This document shows, piece by piece, positions 25,903 through 35,825 of a stretch of 64,000 nt of DNA. The stretch is from positions 2,456,001-2,520,000 of the forward strand of contig NZ_CP034235.1 of assembly GCF_009728935.1 (NCBI RefSeq). The letters run 5' to 3'. The stretch is from Paenibacillus psychroresistens. GTDB taxonomy: Bacteria; Bacillota; Bacilli; Paenibacillales; NBRC-103111. Numbering within the stretch: position 1 is the first letter of the stretch; each line of letters begins with the position of its first letter. The position numbers were made by a program, and so were the translations under genes. The notes under the pieces are model-generated. The model made no database searches. It was not told the DNA's origin and worked only from the letters and a program-made list of their open reading frames with translations.

Positions 25903-26814
25903 ATGGAGTTTAATAGTTTATACAACCTTGATTTACGCAGTAATGAATTTCAGGCAAAGGTCGTCGCCTTTTATTATAAGCATTGGAACGATTTCAACAT
26001 GCCTTATCATAAGCACAATTCTGTAGAAATCATGTATGTGATATCGGGAAAGTGTATAGTCAATACTGTAAATGATTCTTTTTCGATGCGGAAGGGAGAT
26101 TTTATTCTCTTGGATGCGAATGTGCCTCATAATTTAGTTGTCGATAAGGATAGTCCTTGCCGGATGTTGAACATTGAATTTATTTTTGAGCAAAAAACGG
26201 CTAATTTCCCTTCCATTAAGGATCTGGAGCAGGGAAATCCGGTGCTAGCTTCTTTGCTTGCAAGGGCGCGGCCGTATATTCTTTTGAGAGACTCAGATGA
26301 AGTGTATCATACGCTCAAAAATCTCGTATTCGAATTAGATAAAGGCAGCCTGAATAATGAATGGATGGTACAGCTCCAGCTTGCCCAGCTCTTGATCCGG
26401 ATGGCAGGACTTGCTGCTGAATTGGAAGACCCCAGCTATCAGCAGATTGATCTTTACGTGAAGAATTCCATGGATTACATCCATCATCATTATGACTATC
26501 CCATCCAAGTAAAAGATATAGCCGCTTCGGTCAATTTACACCCAGGGTATTTTCACCGAATTTTTAAGAGTAATACTGGACAAACCGTTGTAGAATATTT
26601 GACTTCGCTTCGTGTGGAGAAAGCCAAAATGCTGTTGGCCCATACAGATATTCCTGTTGCTGAGATTTCAGATTCAATTGGGATTAACAGTCGCGAGTAT
26701 TTTAGTGCGATCTTTAAAAAGTATACAGGGCATACTCCAGGGGGTTATCGCAAGTCAATTGAGAAGATGAGTTGGACCAATCTAAGTGAGGATTTTATAC
26801 ATCCAACGCAATAA
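25903..26814 (+). CDS. AraC-family transcriptional regulator (second of two)
   Basis: 303 residues from ATG 25903, chosen for ATGGAGG at 25891-25897; an upstream in-frame TTG at 25870 lacks a site. The N-terminal cupin has paired His residues (NMPYHKHNSVEIMYVISG, VPHNLVV), and the C-terminal double helix-turn-helix ends EYFSAIFKKYTGHTPGGYRK. Two AraC regulators in a row with different sensors suggest two inducers, perhaps beta- and alpha-galactosides. A GH4 gene follows after 81 bases. Confidence 0.9.
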   Translation: MEFNSLYNLDLRSNEFQAKVVAFYYKHWNDFNMPYHKHNSVEIMYVISGKCIVNTVNDSFSMRKGDFILLDANVPHNLVVDKDSPCRMLNIEFIFEQKTANFPSIKDLEQGNPVLASLLARARPYILLRDSDEVYHTLKNLVFELDKGSLNNEWMVQLQLAQLLIRMAGLAAELEDPSYQQIDLYVKNSMDYIHHHYDYPIQVKDIAASVNLHPGYFHRIFKSNTGQTVVEYLTSLRVEKAKMLLAHTDIPVAEISDSIGINSREYFSAIFKKYTGHTPGGYRKSIEKMSWTNLSEDFIHPTQ

Positions 26815-26895
26815 GAGGTACTGATATTGATATCGCTTCCTTTTGCTTTACAGCTATAATTCCAACTATACACATGTGAAGGAGTGGCTGTTTAA

Positions 26896-28404
26896 ATGTC
26901 ATTTAAAATTGCTTTTATTGGCGCTGGAAGTATTGGTTTTACGAGAGGATTATTGCGTGATCTGCTTGCGGTTCCTGAGTTTAATCATTTGGAGGTCGCA
27001 TTTAACGATATCAATGCTCACAATTTGGACATGGTGACTCAGCTATGCCAACGGGATATTGATGAGAATGGTTTAAATATCAAAATTAGCTCATCAACCG
27101 ATCGTAGAGAGGTTTTAAAGGGAGCTAAGTATGTTTTTGTTGTTGTGCGGATTGGTGGTCTTGATGCCTTTAAGCTAGATGTTGAGATACCTTTGAAATA
27201 TGGGATTGATCAATGCGTAGGCGATACGCTTTGTGCAGGTGGAATTATGTATGGACAGCGTGGAATTGCTGAAATGATGAATATTTGCAAGGATATCCGC
27301 GAAGTCGCTGCTAAGGATTGTTTATTATTGAACTATGCCAATCCAATGGCTATGCTGACTTGGGCTGCGAACAAATATGGCGGTGTTAAGACGATTGGTC
27401 TTTGCCATGGCGTACAAGGTGGGCATAAACAAATTGCTGAAGCGTTGGGACTGCAGAAGAACGAAGTAGATATCATTTGTGCAGGAATTAATCATCAAAC
27501 CTGGTATATCCAAGTAAGCCATAACGGGGTTGATATGACGGGCAAGCTTTTGGAAGCTTTCGAAAATCATGAGAATTTCAAGCAAACCGAAAAGGTTCGG
27601 ATAGATATGCTTAGACGCTTTGGTTATTACAGTACGGAGTCTAATGGTCATCTGAGTGAATATTTACCTTGGTATCGTAAACGTGAGAATGAAATTATGG
27701 ATTGGATAGATATGGGTTCCTGGATTAACGGGGAAACCGGTGGATATTTACGTGTTTGTACGGAAGGGCGTACCTGGTTTGAAACAGATTTTCCAAATTG
27801 GATGAAAGAACCGGCAATTGAGTATTTGCAAGATAAGCGCAGTGAAGAGCACGGTTCTTATATTATTGAAGGACTTGAAACGGGTAGGGTTTATCGAGGT
27901 CATTTTAATGTAGTTAACAACGGTATAATTGCTAATCTACCTAATGATGCGATTATCGAGGCGCCAGGTTATGTAGATAGGAATGGGATTAATATGCCGA
28001 GAGTAGGAGATCTGCCTCTGGGCTGTGCAGCCGTTTGTAATGTTAGTATTTCTGTACAGCGTCTGGCTGTTGAAGCAGCCATTAACGGTGATGATATGCT
28101 GCTTCGACAAGCAATGATGATGGACCCGCTAACGGGTGCCGTATGTAATCCGAAGGAAATTTGGCAGATGACAGACGAGTTTTTAGTTGCCCAAGCTGGG
28201 TGGCTGCCACAATATCAGGCAGCTTCAGCTGCTGCTGAAGAGAGACTAGCTAAAGGGAATTTAATCCCAACGCGTTCGAATTATGAAGGCGCTGCTCGTT
28301 TGCAAATAAAAACCGTTGAAGAAATGCAGCTCGACCGTGATGCAGCGAACAAAAATGCTGGTGAATCCGATAAAGCCCAAGAACGTTTAGCAGCTAAGCA
28401 TTAA
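26896..28404 (+). CDS. GH4 family glycosidase, alpha-galactosidase type
   Basis: 502 residues. GH4 enzymes use NAD+ and a divalent metal and cleave by an oxidation-elimination mechanism. The N-terminal Rossmann motif is FIGAGSIGFTRGLLRDLL; NYANPMAMLTWA and the metal-binding CHGVQGGHKQ, then GINHQTWY, follow. The Cys-His-Gly signature differs from the Cys-His-Ser that I associate with MelA, so alpha-galactosidase, alpha-glucosidase and alpha-galacturonidase remain possible. The neighbouring beta-galactosidase favours a galactoside. ATG 26896 follows AAGGAG at some distance. A terminator follows at 28419. Confidence 0.82.
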   Translation: MSFKIAFIGAGSIGFTRGLLRDLLAVPEFNHLEVAFNDINAHNLDMVTQLCQRDIDENGLNIKISSSTDRREVLKGAKYVFVVVRIGGLDAFKLDVEIPLKYGIDQCVGDTLCAGGIMYGQRGIAEMMNICKDIREVAAKDCLLLNYANPMAMLTWAANKYGGVKTIGLCHGVQGGHKQIAEALGLQKNEVDIICAGINHQTWYIQVSHNGVDMTGKLLEAFENHENFKQTEKVRIDMLRRFGYYSTESNGHLSEYLPWYRKRENEIMDWIDMGSWINGETGGYLRVCTEGRTWFETDFPNWMKEPAIEYLQDKRSEEHGSYIIEGLETGRVYRGHFNVVNNGIIANLPNDAIIEAPGYVDRNGINMPRVGDLPLGCAAVCNVSISVQRLAVEAAINGDDMLLRQAMMMDPLTGAVCNPKEIWQMTDEFLVAQAGWLPQYQAASAAAEERLAKGNLIPTRSNYEGAARLQIKTVEEMQLDRDAANKNAGESDKAQERLAAKH

Positions 28405-28418
28405 TATTTAAGTAATTA

Positions 28419-28452
28419 GCCACATGCGTCACTCGCATTGTGGCTTTTTTTT
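28419..28452 (+). terminator. Terminator of the GH4 gene
   Basis: GCCACA-TGCG (28419-28428) pairs with CGCA-T-TGTGGC (28434-28444) with one bulge and runs into eight T. Confidence 0.88.
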
Positions 28453-28454
28453 GA

Positions 28455-28634
28455 CTATTTCGCCGTAAGTAATGAATCAGCTAAGCTTACATTCATCTGT
28501 TGGGCGAGTATGTATAATTCGAAGAAAGAATGGTCAGAAATTCTTTCAAGGCTGCTAAGCTTGTTGTCTAGCACGTCCAATTGATCATTTAATGCGCCTA
28601 AGCTTGTTTCTAAGATCTCTAAAGAAAAGGTCAT
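28455..28634 (-). CDS. Small helical protein of unknown function
   Basis: 59 residues from the ATG at 28634, which has GGGAGG seven bases upstream. The sequence is helical with Leu heptads (SLEILETSLGALNDQLDVLD, then NKLSSLERIS), so it probably forms a coiled coil or small helical bundle. It is convergent with the GH4 gene. A good ribosome-binding site and normal codon use support a real gene, but no family is recognised. Confidence 0.55.
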   Translation of the reverse strand: MTFSLEILETSLGALNDQLDVLDNKLSSLERISDHSFFELYILAQQMNVSLADSLLTAK

Positions 28635-28932
28635 ATGAAATCCTCCCATTAGGTGTATTTAGTTTGATTGTTAGTGGCATAGCTATAGCTTATTGTTCTA
28701 TTCAGCATATCTTTCGTTATTAAAACTTTCTTTATGTCCGTACAAAGTAAAATGTAGTTCAGGTAAATATTTACATAAATATAGAATGGGATCTATTAAG
28801 TGAAGTCGGATTACTGCTTTATTAATTGCAACTGTCAAAGATTTGTCGGATTTTCATAGCTATTGGAGTTGTTGTAGATAAATGAATAGGGCATAATTAA
28901 AGTAATGAGATTTTGAGAAATGAGGAAAATAA

Positions 28933-29997
28933 ATGACTGTACAACCATCTTTTATTGCTGCCTGTCTGAAACAATCCACAGATATTGTACCGGTATGGTA
29001 TATGCGCCAAGCGGGGCGCTATGATCCGGATTATCGGAAAATTAAAGAGAAATACAGTTTACTTGAAATCTGCAGTCAACCTGAGCTTGCAGCCGAAGTG
29101 ACTATGATGCCTGTAAATAAGCTTGGCGTGGATGCAGCTATTCTGTATTCCGATATTATGAACCCTGTTGCTTCTATAGGAATTGACTTTGATATTGTTA
29201 AAAACATCGGACCGGTTATTCATAATCCGATTCGTTCATCTGCTGACGTAGAAAGACTTACTCCTATTGATGTCGAGAAGGATTTATCACATGTGATCAA
29301 GACTATTCAAATCCTAGATAGTCAGCTTACTGTACCATTAATTACTTTTGCAGGTGCGCCATTTACGATTGCCAGTTATTTAATTGAAGGCAAGCCTTCG
29401 AAGAATTATTTGTTAACTAAGCAACTGATGTATAGTGAACCTAAGGTTTGGCATGCTTTGATGGAAAAGCTAGGCGATATGGTTATTACCTACTTAAAAG
29501 CACATATCGCGGCTGGAGCTAAAGCTGTACAATTATTCGATAGCTGGGTCGGAGCATTGTCGCCCTATGATTTTAAAATATATGTATTACCTACCATAAC
29601 AAGAATATTCAAAGAGCTAGCGCACTTGCCTCAGCCGAAGATATATTTCCCAGGTGTCAGCTCAGGGGAGCTTTTACCTCATCTAACGTCTATTGAAGCT
29701 AATGTAATTGGACTGGATTGGCGTGTATCGATTACAGAAGGCCGTAAACGTTTAGGTGATCGATATGCCGTACAAGGGAATTTGGATCCGACCATTCTGA
29801 CTGGGCCAATGTCTGTTATTGAAGATTACGCCAAGCAAATTATAGATGAAGGGACCCAGAAGCCTGGCTTTATTTTTAACTTAGGCCATGGTTTATTCCC
29901 GGAAGCATCGCTTGATAAATTAAAGCTATTAACCGAATTTGTCCATTCTTACTCAGCCAAAGCCATTCAGCAGCAGCTTAAAGGGAGTGTAGTTTAA
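28933..29997 (+). CDS. hemE: Uroporphyrinogen decarboxylase
   Basis: 354 residues. It decarboxylates uroporphyrinogen III to coproporphyrinogen III. Motifs are RQAGRYDPDYR near residue 25, YSDIMNPVASIGID and PFTIASYLIEGKPSKNY. ATG 28933 has GAGGAAA upstream. The gene starts hemE-hemH-hemY with only one base between hemE and hemH, so they form one operon. The 283 bases upstream of it hold AT-rich DNA with no clear promoter and no other gene. Confidence 0.96.
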   Translation: MTVQPSFIAACLKQSTDIVPVWYMRQAGRYDPDYRKIKEKYSLLEICSQPELAAEVTMMPVNKLGVDAAILYSDIMNPVASIGIDFDIVKNIGPVIHNPIRSSADVERLTPIDVEKDLSHVIKTIQILDSQLTVPLITFAGAPFTIASYLIEGKPSKNYLLTKQLMYSEPKVWHALMEKLGDMVITYLKAHIAAGAKAVQLFDSWVGALSPYDFKIYVLPTITRIFKELAHLPQPKIYFPGVSSGELLPHLTSIEANVIGLDWRVSITEGRKRLGDRYAVQGNLDPTILTGPMSVIEDYAKQIIDEGTQKPGFIFNLGHGLFPEASLDKLKLLTEFVHSYSAKAIQQQLKGSVV

Positions 29998-29998
29998 T

Positions 29999-30940
29999 AT
30001 GAGCAAGCCTAGAATCGGTGTGTTGGTGATGTCTTATGGAACGCCAGCAAGCTTAGATCAAATTGAAGCTTATTATACGCATATACGCCGCGGCAACGCA
30101 CCGACTTCTGAGATGCTTTTGGACTTAACTCGCAGGTACGAGGCGATTGTTGGTGGTTTCTTTCCTCTGCGTGAGAATACTAATAAACAAGTGCAAGCTT
30201 TGGAAGAGACATTAAATCGCCTTAACCCAGAAACGGAGTTTGTTTGTTATCAAGGCTTGAAGCATGCGCATCCGATGATTGAGGAGGGTGTTGAACAAAT
30301 GGTCAAGGACGGTATAACTCAAGCCATTGGCGTTGTACTAGCTCCGCATTATTCTACCATGAGTGTAGGCAGCTATATCAAAAGAGCAGAGGCTACGGCA
30401 GCAGAAAAAGGTCTCTCCATTCAATTTGTCGAAAGCTATCATTTGCAGCCCAAGCTTCTAGATGCGCTTTGCATTCGTGTTGAGAATGCTTTAAAGCTTT
30501 TCACTGAGGTAGATCGCGAGCAAGTACGCATTATTTTTACAGCGCATAGCTTGCCTGAACGGATTTTATCAATCGGTGACCCTTACCCGCAACAGCTTCT
30601 GGAAACCTCGCAAGCCATTGCCGATCGCTTGAATTTAACAAATTGGCAATTTGGTTGGCAAAGCGCAGGGCGTACAGCGGAGCCGTGGTTAGGTCCGGAT
30701 ATTTTAAGTGTTTTACGTACGATTAGCGTAGATGAACAGGTGAAACAAGCACTTGTTTGCCCAGTAGGATTTGTTTCCGATCACTTGGAAGTATTATATG
30801 ATTTAGACATTGAAGCTCAAGCACTTGCCAAAGAATTGGGCTTGCATTTGGAGCGTACGGCTGCTTTGAATACAGATCCGTTATATATGGAAGCTTTGAG
30901 TGAGGCGATAGCAGTTAACCTTGAAAGGAAACAAGCCTAA
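29999..30940 (+). CDS. hemH: Ferrochelatase (coproporphyrin ferrochelatase)
   Basis: 313 residues, the short soluble Gram-positive type. It inserts iron into coproporphyrin III in the coproporphyrin-dependent pathway. Metal-site residues are His in LAPHYSTMSVGSY and Glu in SDHLEVLYDLDIEA. It overlaps hemY by one base (TAATG). The final enzyme of this route, HemQ/ChdC, is not in the window. Confidence 0.95.
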   Translation: MSKPRIGVLVMSYGTPASLDQIEAYYTHIRRGNAPTSEMLLDLTRRYEAIVGGFFPLRENTNKQVQALEETLNRLNPETEFVCYQGLKHAHPMIEEGVEQMVKDGITQAIGVVLAPHYSTMSVGSYIKRAEATAAEKGLSIQFVESYHLQPKLLDALCIRVENALKLFTEVDREQVRIIFTAHSLPERILSIGDPYPQQLLETSQAIADRLNLTNWQFGWQSAGRTAEPWLGPDILSVLRTISVDEQVKQALVCPVGFVSDHLEVLYDLDIEAQALAKELGLHLERTAALNTDPLYMEALSEAIAVNLERKQA

Positions 30941-32373
30941 TGGGACAGAAACCTAAGAATATTGTTATTCTAGGTGGAGGAATCACTGGCCTAAGCGCAG
31001 CTTTTTATGTTCAAAGGTTCTTCCGCGAGCATAATTTGCCTATAACGATTACCCTTATCGAACAAAGTGCTGGATTAGGCGGTAAAATAAGCACTTTGCA
31101 TAAAGCTGGCTTTGTGATTGAGAAAGGGCCGGATTCATTCTTGGCGCGTAAACTGCCAATGATTGAATTGACTCAAGAGCTTGGGTTAGAGGATCAGTTG
31201 GTTGCCACTAATCCGCAAGCTAAAAAAACGTATATCCTGCATCAAGGCCAGCTGCATCGCATGCCGGCTGGTTTAATGCTGGGCATTCCCACCCAATTTA
31301 TGCCATTAATAAAAACGGGACTCCTGTCTTTAAAAGGCAAAGCAAGAGCTGGGCTTGATTTATTAATACCCAAACGCAAAGAAAATATGGATGAATCATT
31401 AGGCGGATTTTTGGAGCGGAGGCTTGGAAGAGAGGTTGTCGAGCATATCGCGGAACCTCTGCTTGCAGGCATTTATGCTGGAGATACGTACAAGCTAAGC
31501 TTGCAAGCGACCTTCCCGCAATTCCAGTCTGCTGAGCGGAATTATGGCAGCTTAATCAAGGGAATGCTGGCTAATAAAAAAAATGCTCCTAAAAGTGCAG
31601 AAACGATTGCTGTTGCCAAGAATAGTATGTTTCTGTCCTATCGCAATGGCTTATCAACGATTATTGACGGCTTAATTAGCGCTTTAGCAGGGACAAGTCT
31701 TATAACCAATCAAACAGCCACATCTGTTCAAGCTATAGATCAAGGCTATGAAATTTCGCTTGCTAGTGGACAACGAATTGCAGCTGATGCTGTCATTGTG
31801 GCTTTACCTGCATTTGCAGCAGCAAAGCTGCTACCTCAAATTTCTCAGGTAAAGGCATTGAGCGAAATTCCTTATGTATCTGTAGCCAATGTGATTCTGG
31901 CTTTCGACCATAAAGATATAGGGCATGAGCTAGATGGCTCTGGTTTTTTAGTGCCTCGTAGAGAAGGACGGTTCATTACTGCTTGTACATGGACTTCTGC
32001 CAAGTGGAAGCATACGGCACCTAATGAAAAAGTCCTGCTCCGCTGCTATGTAGGCAGATCTGGTGATGAAGGCTGGATAGCTTTAAGCGATGATGAGATT
32101 GTGAAGCGTGTGCGTAATGATTTGCAGCAAATTCTAGGGATCGTGGAAGAGCCTGCTTTTTATGAGGTTACACGTTTACTAAATTCTATGCCTCAGTATC
32201 CGGTTGGCCATCTGCAAACCATTAAAGCTGCACGCAATCAGCTTAATGCGGTTATGCCTCATGTTTTCTTAGCCGGGGCTGCGTATCAAGGAGTAGGTCT
32301 GCCGGATTGCATCCGGCAAGGCAAAGAAGCTGCTCAGCAAGTGGTAAACTCGCTAGCAGCCTCCTATGTATGA
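30940..32373 (+). CDS. hemY: Coproporphyrinogen III oxidase (HemY/CgoX type)
   Basis: 477 residues. An N-terminal FAD-binding motif reads ILGGGITGLSAAFYVQRF, and the C terminus closes the Rossmann fold with VFLAGAAYQGVGLPDCIRQG. In Gram-positive bacteria this oxygen-dependent enzyme oxidises coproporphyrinogen III to coproporphyrin III, which fits its place between hemE and the coproporphyrin ferrochelatase. The gene order hemE-hemH-hemY is the same as in B. subtilis. Confidence 0.95.
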   Translation: MGQKPKNIVILGGGITGLSAAFYVQRFFREHNLPITITLIEQSAGLGGKISTLHKAGFVIEKGPDSFLARKLPMIELTQELGLEDQLVATNPQAKKTYILHQGQLHRMPAGLMLGIPTQFMPLIKTGLLSLKGKARAGLDLLIPKRKENMDESLGGFLERRLGREVVEHIAEPLLAGIYAGDTYKLSLQATFPQFQSAERNYGSLIKGMLANKKNAPKSAETIAVAKNSMFLSYRNGLSTIIDGLISALAGTSLITNQTATSVQAIDQGYEISLASGQRIAADAVIVALPAFAAAKLLPQISQVKALSEIPYVSVANVILAFDHKDIGHELDGSGFLVPRREGRFITACTWTSAKWKHTAPNEKVLLRCYVGRSGDEGWIALSDDEIVKRVRNDLQQILGIVEEPAFYEVTRLLNSMPQYPVGHLQTIKAARNQLNAVMPHVFLAGAAYQGVGLPDCIRQGKEAAQQVVNSLAASYV

Positions 32374-32387
32374 TAATGCTTCTATTC

Positions 32388-33047
32388 CTATCTAAGCTTC
32401 GTTAAGTCAAGTCTTAATTCAGTTGAAGTCGGCACTAAAATTTGTTTTTCTTGCAAATCTCGCAGCACTTGCATCAGAATTGGCTTTTGTACATTTGACA
32501 TTTGGGATAGCTCATCATAATTTAAGGCTACACGAATTTTAATAAGATTACCTTCTCGAACGCCATGTTTATTAGCTAGCATAATCAAGTTCTTAAGAAT
32601 CCGTGTACGTGCATCGAGGAAAGTCAGATCGTTAACATGCTGGTTGGTATCGCGTAATCGTTGACAAAGCTCACGCATAATGCAAAGATTAATTTCAAAG
32701 TTTGATTTGAGGATATCCATAAAATGAGTGACAGTCAGCGTGATTAGCGAGCAATCTTCTAATGTTTGCGCTGAAGCTGAACGGGGTCTGCCGTCAATAA
32801 GCGACAATTCTCCAAAGCTATCACCGCTCTTAAACATCGATAAAACCTTTTCATCGCCATTATGGCTTGTGAAAATTTTGACAGAGCCGGAGAAAACAAT
32901 ATAGAAAGTATTTCCAGGTTCATTTTGTTGAAATAATACCGTGCCGCCTCTAAATGATTTTTTTTGACAAACTGCTGAGATCATTTCAATTTGTTCATCA
33001 TTTAACTGTGCGAATAATTGAACCTGCTTTAAAAAGGCTTGGAACAT
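32388..33047 (-). CDS. Crp/Fnr-family transcriptional regulator
   Basis: 219 residues from the ATG at 33047, which has AAAAGGAGA upstream; an upstream in-frame start at 33104 has no such site. Residues 10-125 form a cyclic-nucleotide-binding fold (GNTFYIVFSGSVKIFT, GDSFGELSLIDGRPRSASA). The C-terminal winged helix contains LNYDELSQMSNVQKPILMQVLRDL. There is no Fnr-type Cys cluster at the N terminus, so direct oxygen sensing by an iron-sulphur cluster is unlikely. It is divergent from hemL (116 bases between starts), which makes haem genes possible targets. Confidence 0.88.
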   Translation of the reverse strand: MFQAFLKQVQLFAQLNDEQIEMISAVCQKKSFRGGTVLFQQNEPGNTFYIVFSGSVKIFTSHNGDEKVLSMFKSGDSFGELSLIDGRPRSASAQTLEDCSLITLTVTHFMDILKSNFEINLCIMRELCQRLRDTNQHVNDLTFLDARTRILKNLIMLANKHGVREGNLIKIRVALNYDELSQMSNVQKPILMQVLRDLQEKQILVPTSTELRLDLTKLR

Positions 33048-33163
33048 GATTGGTATCTCCTTTTGGTGGCTTCCTATTCGAATCTTTGTACGCTGTCCAA
33101 GCATACGGTTACTAACAGTTTACCATATTTGCCATCCATAATAGAAGATAGGTGTGAAAGAAA

Positions 33164-34462
33164 ATGGAACAGTTTCCTATTCGTGTCGATGAAAAGTCGA
33201 AAATTGCATTTGCAGAGGCTAAAAATTATATTCCAGGTGGCGTGAATAGCCCAGTTAGGGCGTTTAAATCTGTCGGATTAACTCCTTTTTTTGCAGATAA
33301 AGGTGTGGGATCGCGAATATTCGATATTGATGGCAATTCCTTTATCGACTATGTCGGATCTTGGGGGCCGCTCATATTAGGACACTCCCATCCAGAAGTT
33401 ATGGAAGTAATATTGGAAACGGCAATTAGGGGAACGAGCTTTGGCGCACCAACACTTTTAGAAACCAAGATGGCTAAGCTGGTATGTGAACGAGTTCCTT
33501 CCGTAGAAATGGTACGTATGGTCAACAGTGGTACAGAAGCAACTATGAGCGCTTTACGTTTAGCTAGGGGATACACAGGCAGAAGCAAAATTCTGAAATT
33601 CGAAGGCTGCTATCATGGCCATGCAGATGCTTTGTTGATCAAAGCAGGTTCAGGGGTGGCTACACTGGGGCTGCCTGATAGTCCAGGTGTACCGGAGAGT
33701 GTGGCGGCGCATACCATTACTGTTCCTTATAATGATATTGAAGCTGTAAAGATGGCTTTTAAGATTCACGGTGAACAGATTGCTGCAGTAATTGTCGAAC
33801 CCATTGCTGGTAATATGGGTGTTGTTCCACCAGTTGAAGGATTTTTGCAAGGCTTGCGAACAATCACATTGGAATATGGCAGTCTGTTAATTTTTGATGA
33901 GGTTATGACAGGCTTTCGTGTAGATTTCCATTGTGCTCAAGGTTTGTATGGGATTGAACCTGACCTGACTTGCTTAGGCAAAGTTATTGGTGGTGGGCTT
34001 CCAGTAGGAGCGTATGGCGGGAGACGCGAAATCATGGAGATGATTGCTCCAAGCGGTCCGATTTATCAGGCGGGGACTTTATCAGGCAATCCACTGGCTA
34101 TGGCAGCAGGGTTTACAACACTAAATTTACTTCAGCCTGCAGTTTATGCAGACTTAGAACGGAAATCAGCACGTCTGGCTGCGGGGTTAAGCAGCAACAC
34201 TATAGAAAAAGGGATTGCATCGACAATTAATCGTGTAGGTTCGATGATTTGTCCGTTTTTTACGGAACATAATGTGACCAATTACGAATTGGCAAAAACC
34301 TCAGATACTGCGTTCTTTAACCGATATTTTGCGAGTCTGCTGGATTTAGGGATAAGTGTGGCCCCATCGCAATTTGAAGGTATGTTCGTCTCTGCAGCTC
34401 ACTCAGATGAGGATATTGAAATGACGATTGAGCAGCATCGAGAAGCCTTGAAGCGGTTATGA
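33164..34462 (+). CDS. hemL: Glutamate-1-semialdehyde 2,1-aminomutase
   Basis: 432 residues. This PLP enzyme makes 5-aminolevulinate from the product of HemA. PLP Lys273 is in [28 protein letters not shown] and [11 protein letters not shown] are class III aminotransferase motifs. ATG 33164 has no strong Shine-Dalgarno site (GTGTGAAAGAAA). It is separated from the hemA operon by about 13 kb, unlike in B. subtilis where it directly follows hemB. Confidence 0.96.
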   Translation: MEQFPIRVDEKSKIAFAEAKNYIPGGVNSPVRAFKSVGLTPFFADKGVGSRIFDIDGNSFIDYVGSWGPLILGHSHPEVMEVILETAIRGTSFGAPTLLETKMAKLVCERVPSVEMVRMVNSGTEATMSALRLARGYTGRSKILKFEGCYHGHADALLIKAGSGVATLGLPDSPGVPESVAAHTITVPYNDIEAVKMAFKIHGEQIAAVIVEPIAGNMGVVPPVEGFLQGLRTITLEYGSLLIFDEVMTGFRVDFHCAQGLYGIEPDLTCLGKVIGGGLPVGAYGGRREIMEMIAPSGPIYQAGTLSGNPLAMAAGFTTLNLLQPAVYADLERKSARLAAGLSSNTIEKGIASTINRVGSMICPFFTEHNVTNYELAKTSDTAFFNRYFASLLDLGISVAPSQFEGMFVSAAHSDEDIEMTIEQHREALKRL

Positions 34463-34479
34463 TTGGAATCTGCCTATAC

Positions 34480-34515
34480 AAAACACCTCTGAAGAAATAA
34501 CTTCAGAGGTGTTTT
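34480..34515. terminator. Bidirectional terminator between hemL and the phosphodiester glycosidase gene
   Basis: A perfect 15-bp stem, AAAACACCTCTGAAG (34480-34494) with CTTCAGAGGTGTTTT (34501-34515), around a 6-base loop. A and T runs at both ends allow termination of both convergent genes. Confidence 0.92.
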
Positions 34516-34531
34516 GTCGCTTATATCCGAT

Positions 34532-35680
34532 TTAATTATTATTTTGAGCTTTTCTTTTAGCTTTCTTTGCCGCTTGTTCAGCAAGATACTCTGGATGATC
34601 ATAAGCACCGCCAGGATCGATTGTTGTCATTCCATCCCATACGTGAGTTGCCTCGTAATCCTCAGGATGTTCAAACACAAGCAATGCCGATGGTAAACGT
34701 CGTTCGCCATATCGGCTAGAAGGCTTAGTTACAAGCCCGCCATCTTTGAGTACAAGCTCAGAAGAAGCTCCGCCGTCAAGGAAACCGGCATTAATTACTC
34801 CTTCAGCCATGAATAGCTCTTGAACTTCCTTTTCAGTTGCTCCCACGCTATGTGCTTGTCGACCATCAATTACGATCATAATAATGGTTCCATCCGCCTT
34901 TTGCCCGATAGCTGTACGTGGTTGAATACCGGAACCGCCGTCGCCGGATTTAATTAAGCGTTCGCCATTAGCAATGATTCGCGGGTAGAATGAAACGGCT
35001 TCGGTGACATGTCTAGTCTTAAGTGTATTGGTGCTATATTTGCCTACAATCATAAACCCATCTTCATCAAAGCCTACAACATGCTGCGGGAAGTAACCTT
35101 GATAACCGCTATAGAGGAGATCTCCGCCTGAGACAATGAATCCAATAGGAGCAAAGCCATTTCCTAAGCCGTCCGGATCGTCAAAACCGCCTCCGTTTAT
35201 GCCTGCTAAAGCGCCTGTTCTTTCAACCATCGATGAAATTCGTTCGCCTTCTTTTGGTTTGGAAGGAACTACTACACGAATGCTTTTCGGATCGTAGACG
35301 TACATTTTTTTACCTTTCCAGCGGGGGCCAGAGATATCTTCAACTTTTATTAATTCATCTGCAGAAAGATTTTTGTGTTTGATTTGAATCATCCCAAATT
35401 TAAGGTCGTCTTTCCCTCTTTCTTCATTTCTAGCTATTAAATCGGCTACCATTTTATCACGATTCTGGGCACCTATAAATATCCAAGCCAACTCTCTATG
35501 CTGCGTTACAATGACAGTTTGAGCTAATTTTTCACGAATATTCAAGCCTTGTGGCGTAACGAATAGAAAACTGGCTATAATAAAACCAAGGCCAAAAATT
35601 AATAATAAAAATTTCTTAAACCAACTCCAGGTCCTAACCTGGCGGGTGTTTTGGAACCAAAGTTGTATAGCTGTACCCAA
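34532..35680 (-). CDS. Phosphodiester glycosidase (NAGPA) family membrane protein
   Basis: 382 residues from a TTG start at 35680 with TAGGAGAGG upstream; a GTG at 35716 is in frame but lacks a clear site. One membrane helix (about residues 18-40) anchors the protein outside the cell. The C-terminal domain matches the NAGPA / exopolysaccharide family: INGGGFDDPDGLGNG, PRTAIGQKADGTIIMIVIDG and GVINAGFLDGGASSELV. Relatives remove N-acetylglucosamine or act on wall phosphodiesters; the substrate here is unknown. The extreme C terminus is basic (AAKKAKRKAQ). Confidence 0.85.
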   Translation of the reverse strand: MGTAIQLWFQNTRQVRTWSWFKKFLLLIFGLGFIIASFLFVTPQGLNIREKLAQTVIVTQHRELAWIFIGAQNRDKMVADLIARNEERGKDDLKFGMIQIKHKNLSADELIKVEDISGPRWKGKKMYVYDPKSIRVVVPSKPKEGERISSMVERTGALAGINGGGFDDPDGLGNGFAPIGFIVSGGDLLYSGYQGYFPQHVVGFDEDGFMIVGKYSTNTLKTRHVTEAVSFYPRIIANGERLIKSGDGGSGIQPRTAIGQKADGTIIMIVIDGRQAHSVGATEKEVQELFMAEGVINAGFLDGGASSELVLKDGGLVTKPSSRYGERRLPSALLVFEHPEDYEATHVWDGMTTIDPGGAYDHPEYLAEQAAKKAKRKAQNNN

Positions 35681-35825
35681 TGTAACCTCTCCTAAATGAC
35701 AACGTTTTTTAAACACACCTTTTTATTTTAACATAATAGGGCAGGCGAATATATTAGCAAATTGTGTCGATATTTTGATAGAATGATATAAAGTTATGAA
35801 GTATGGCAGCTAAAAAGGAGATATT

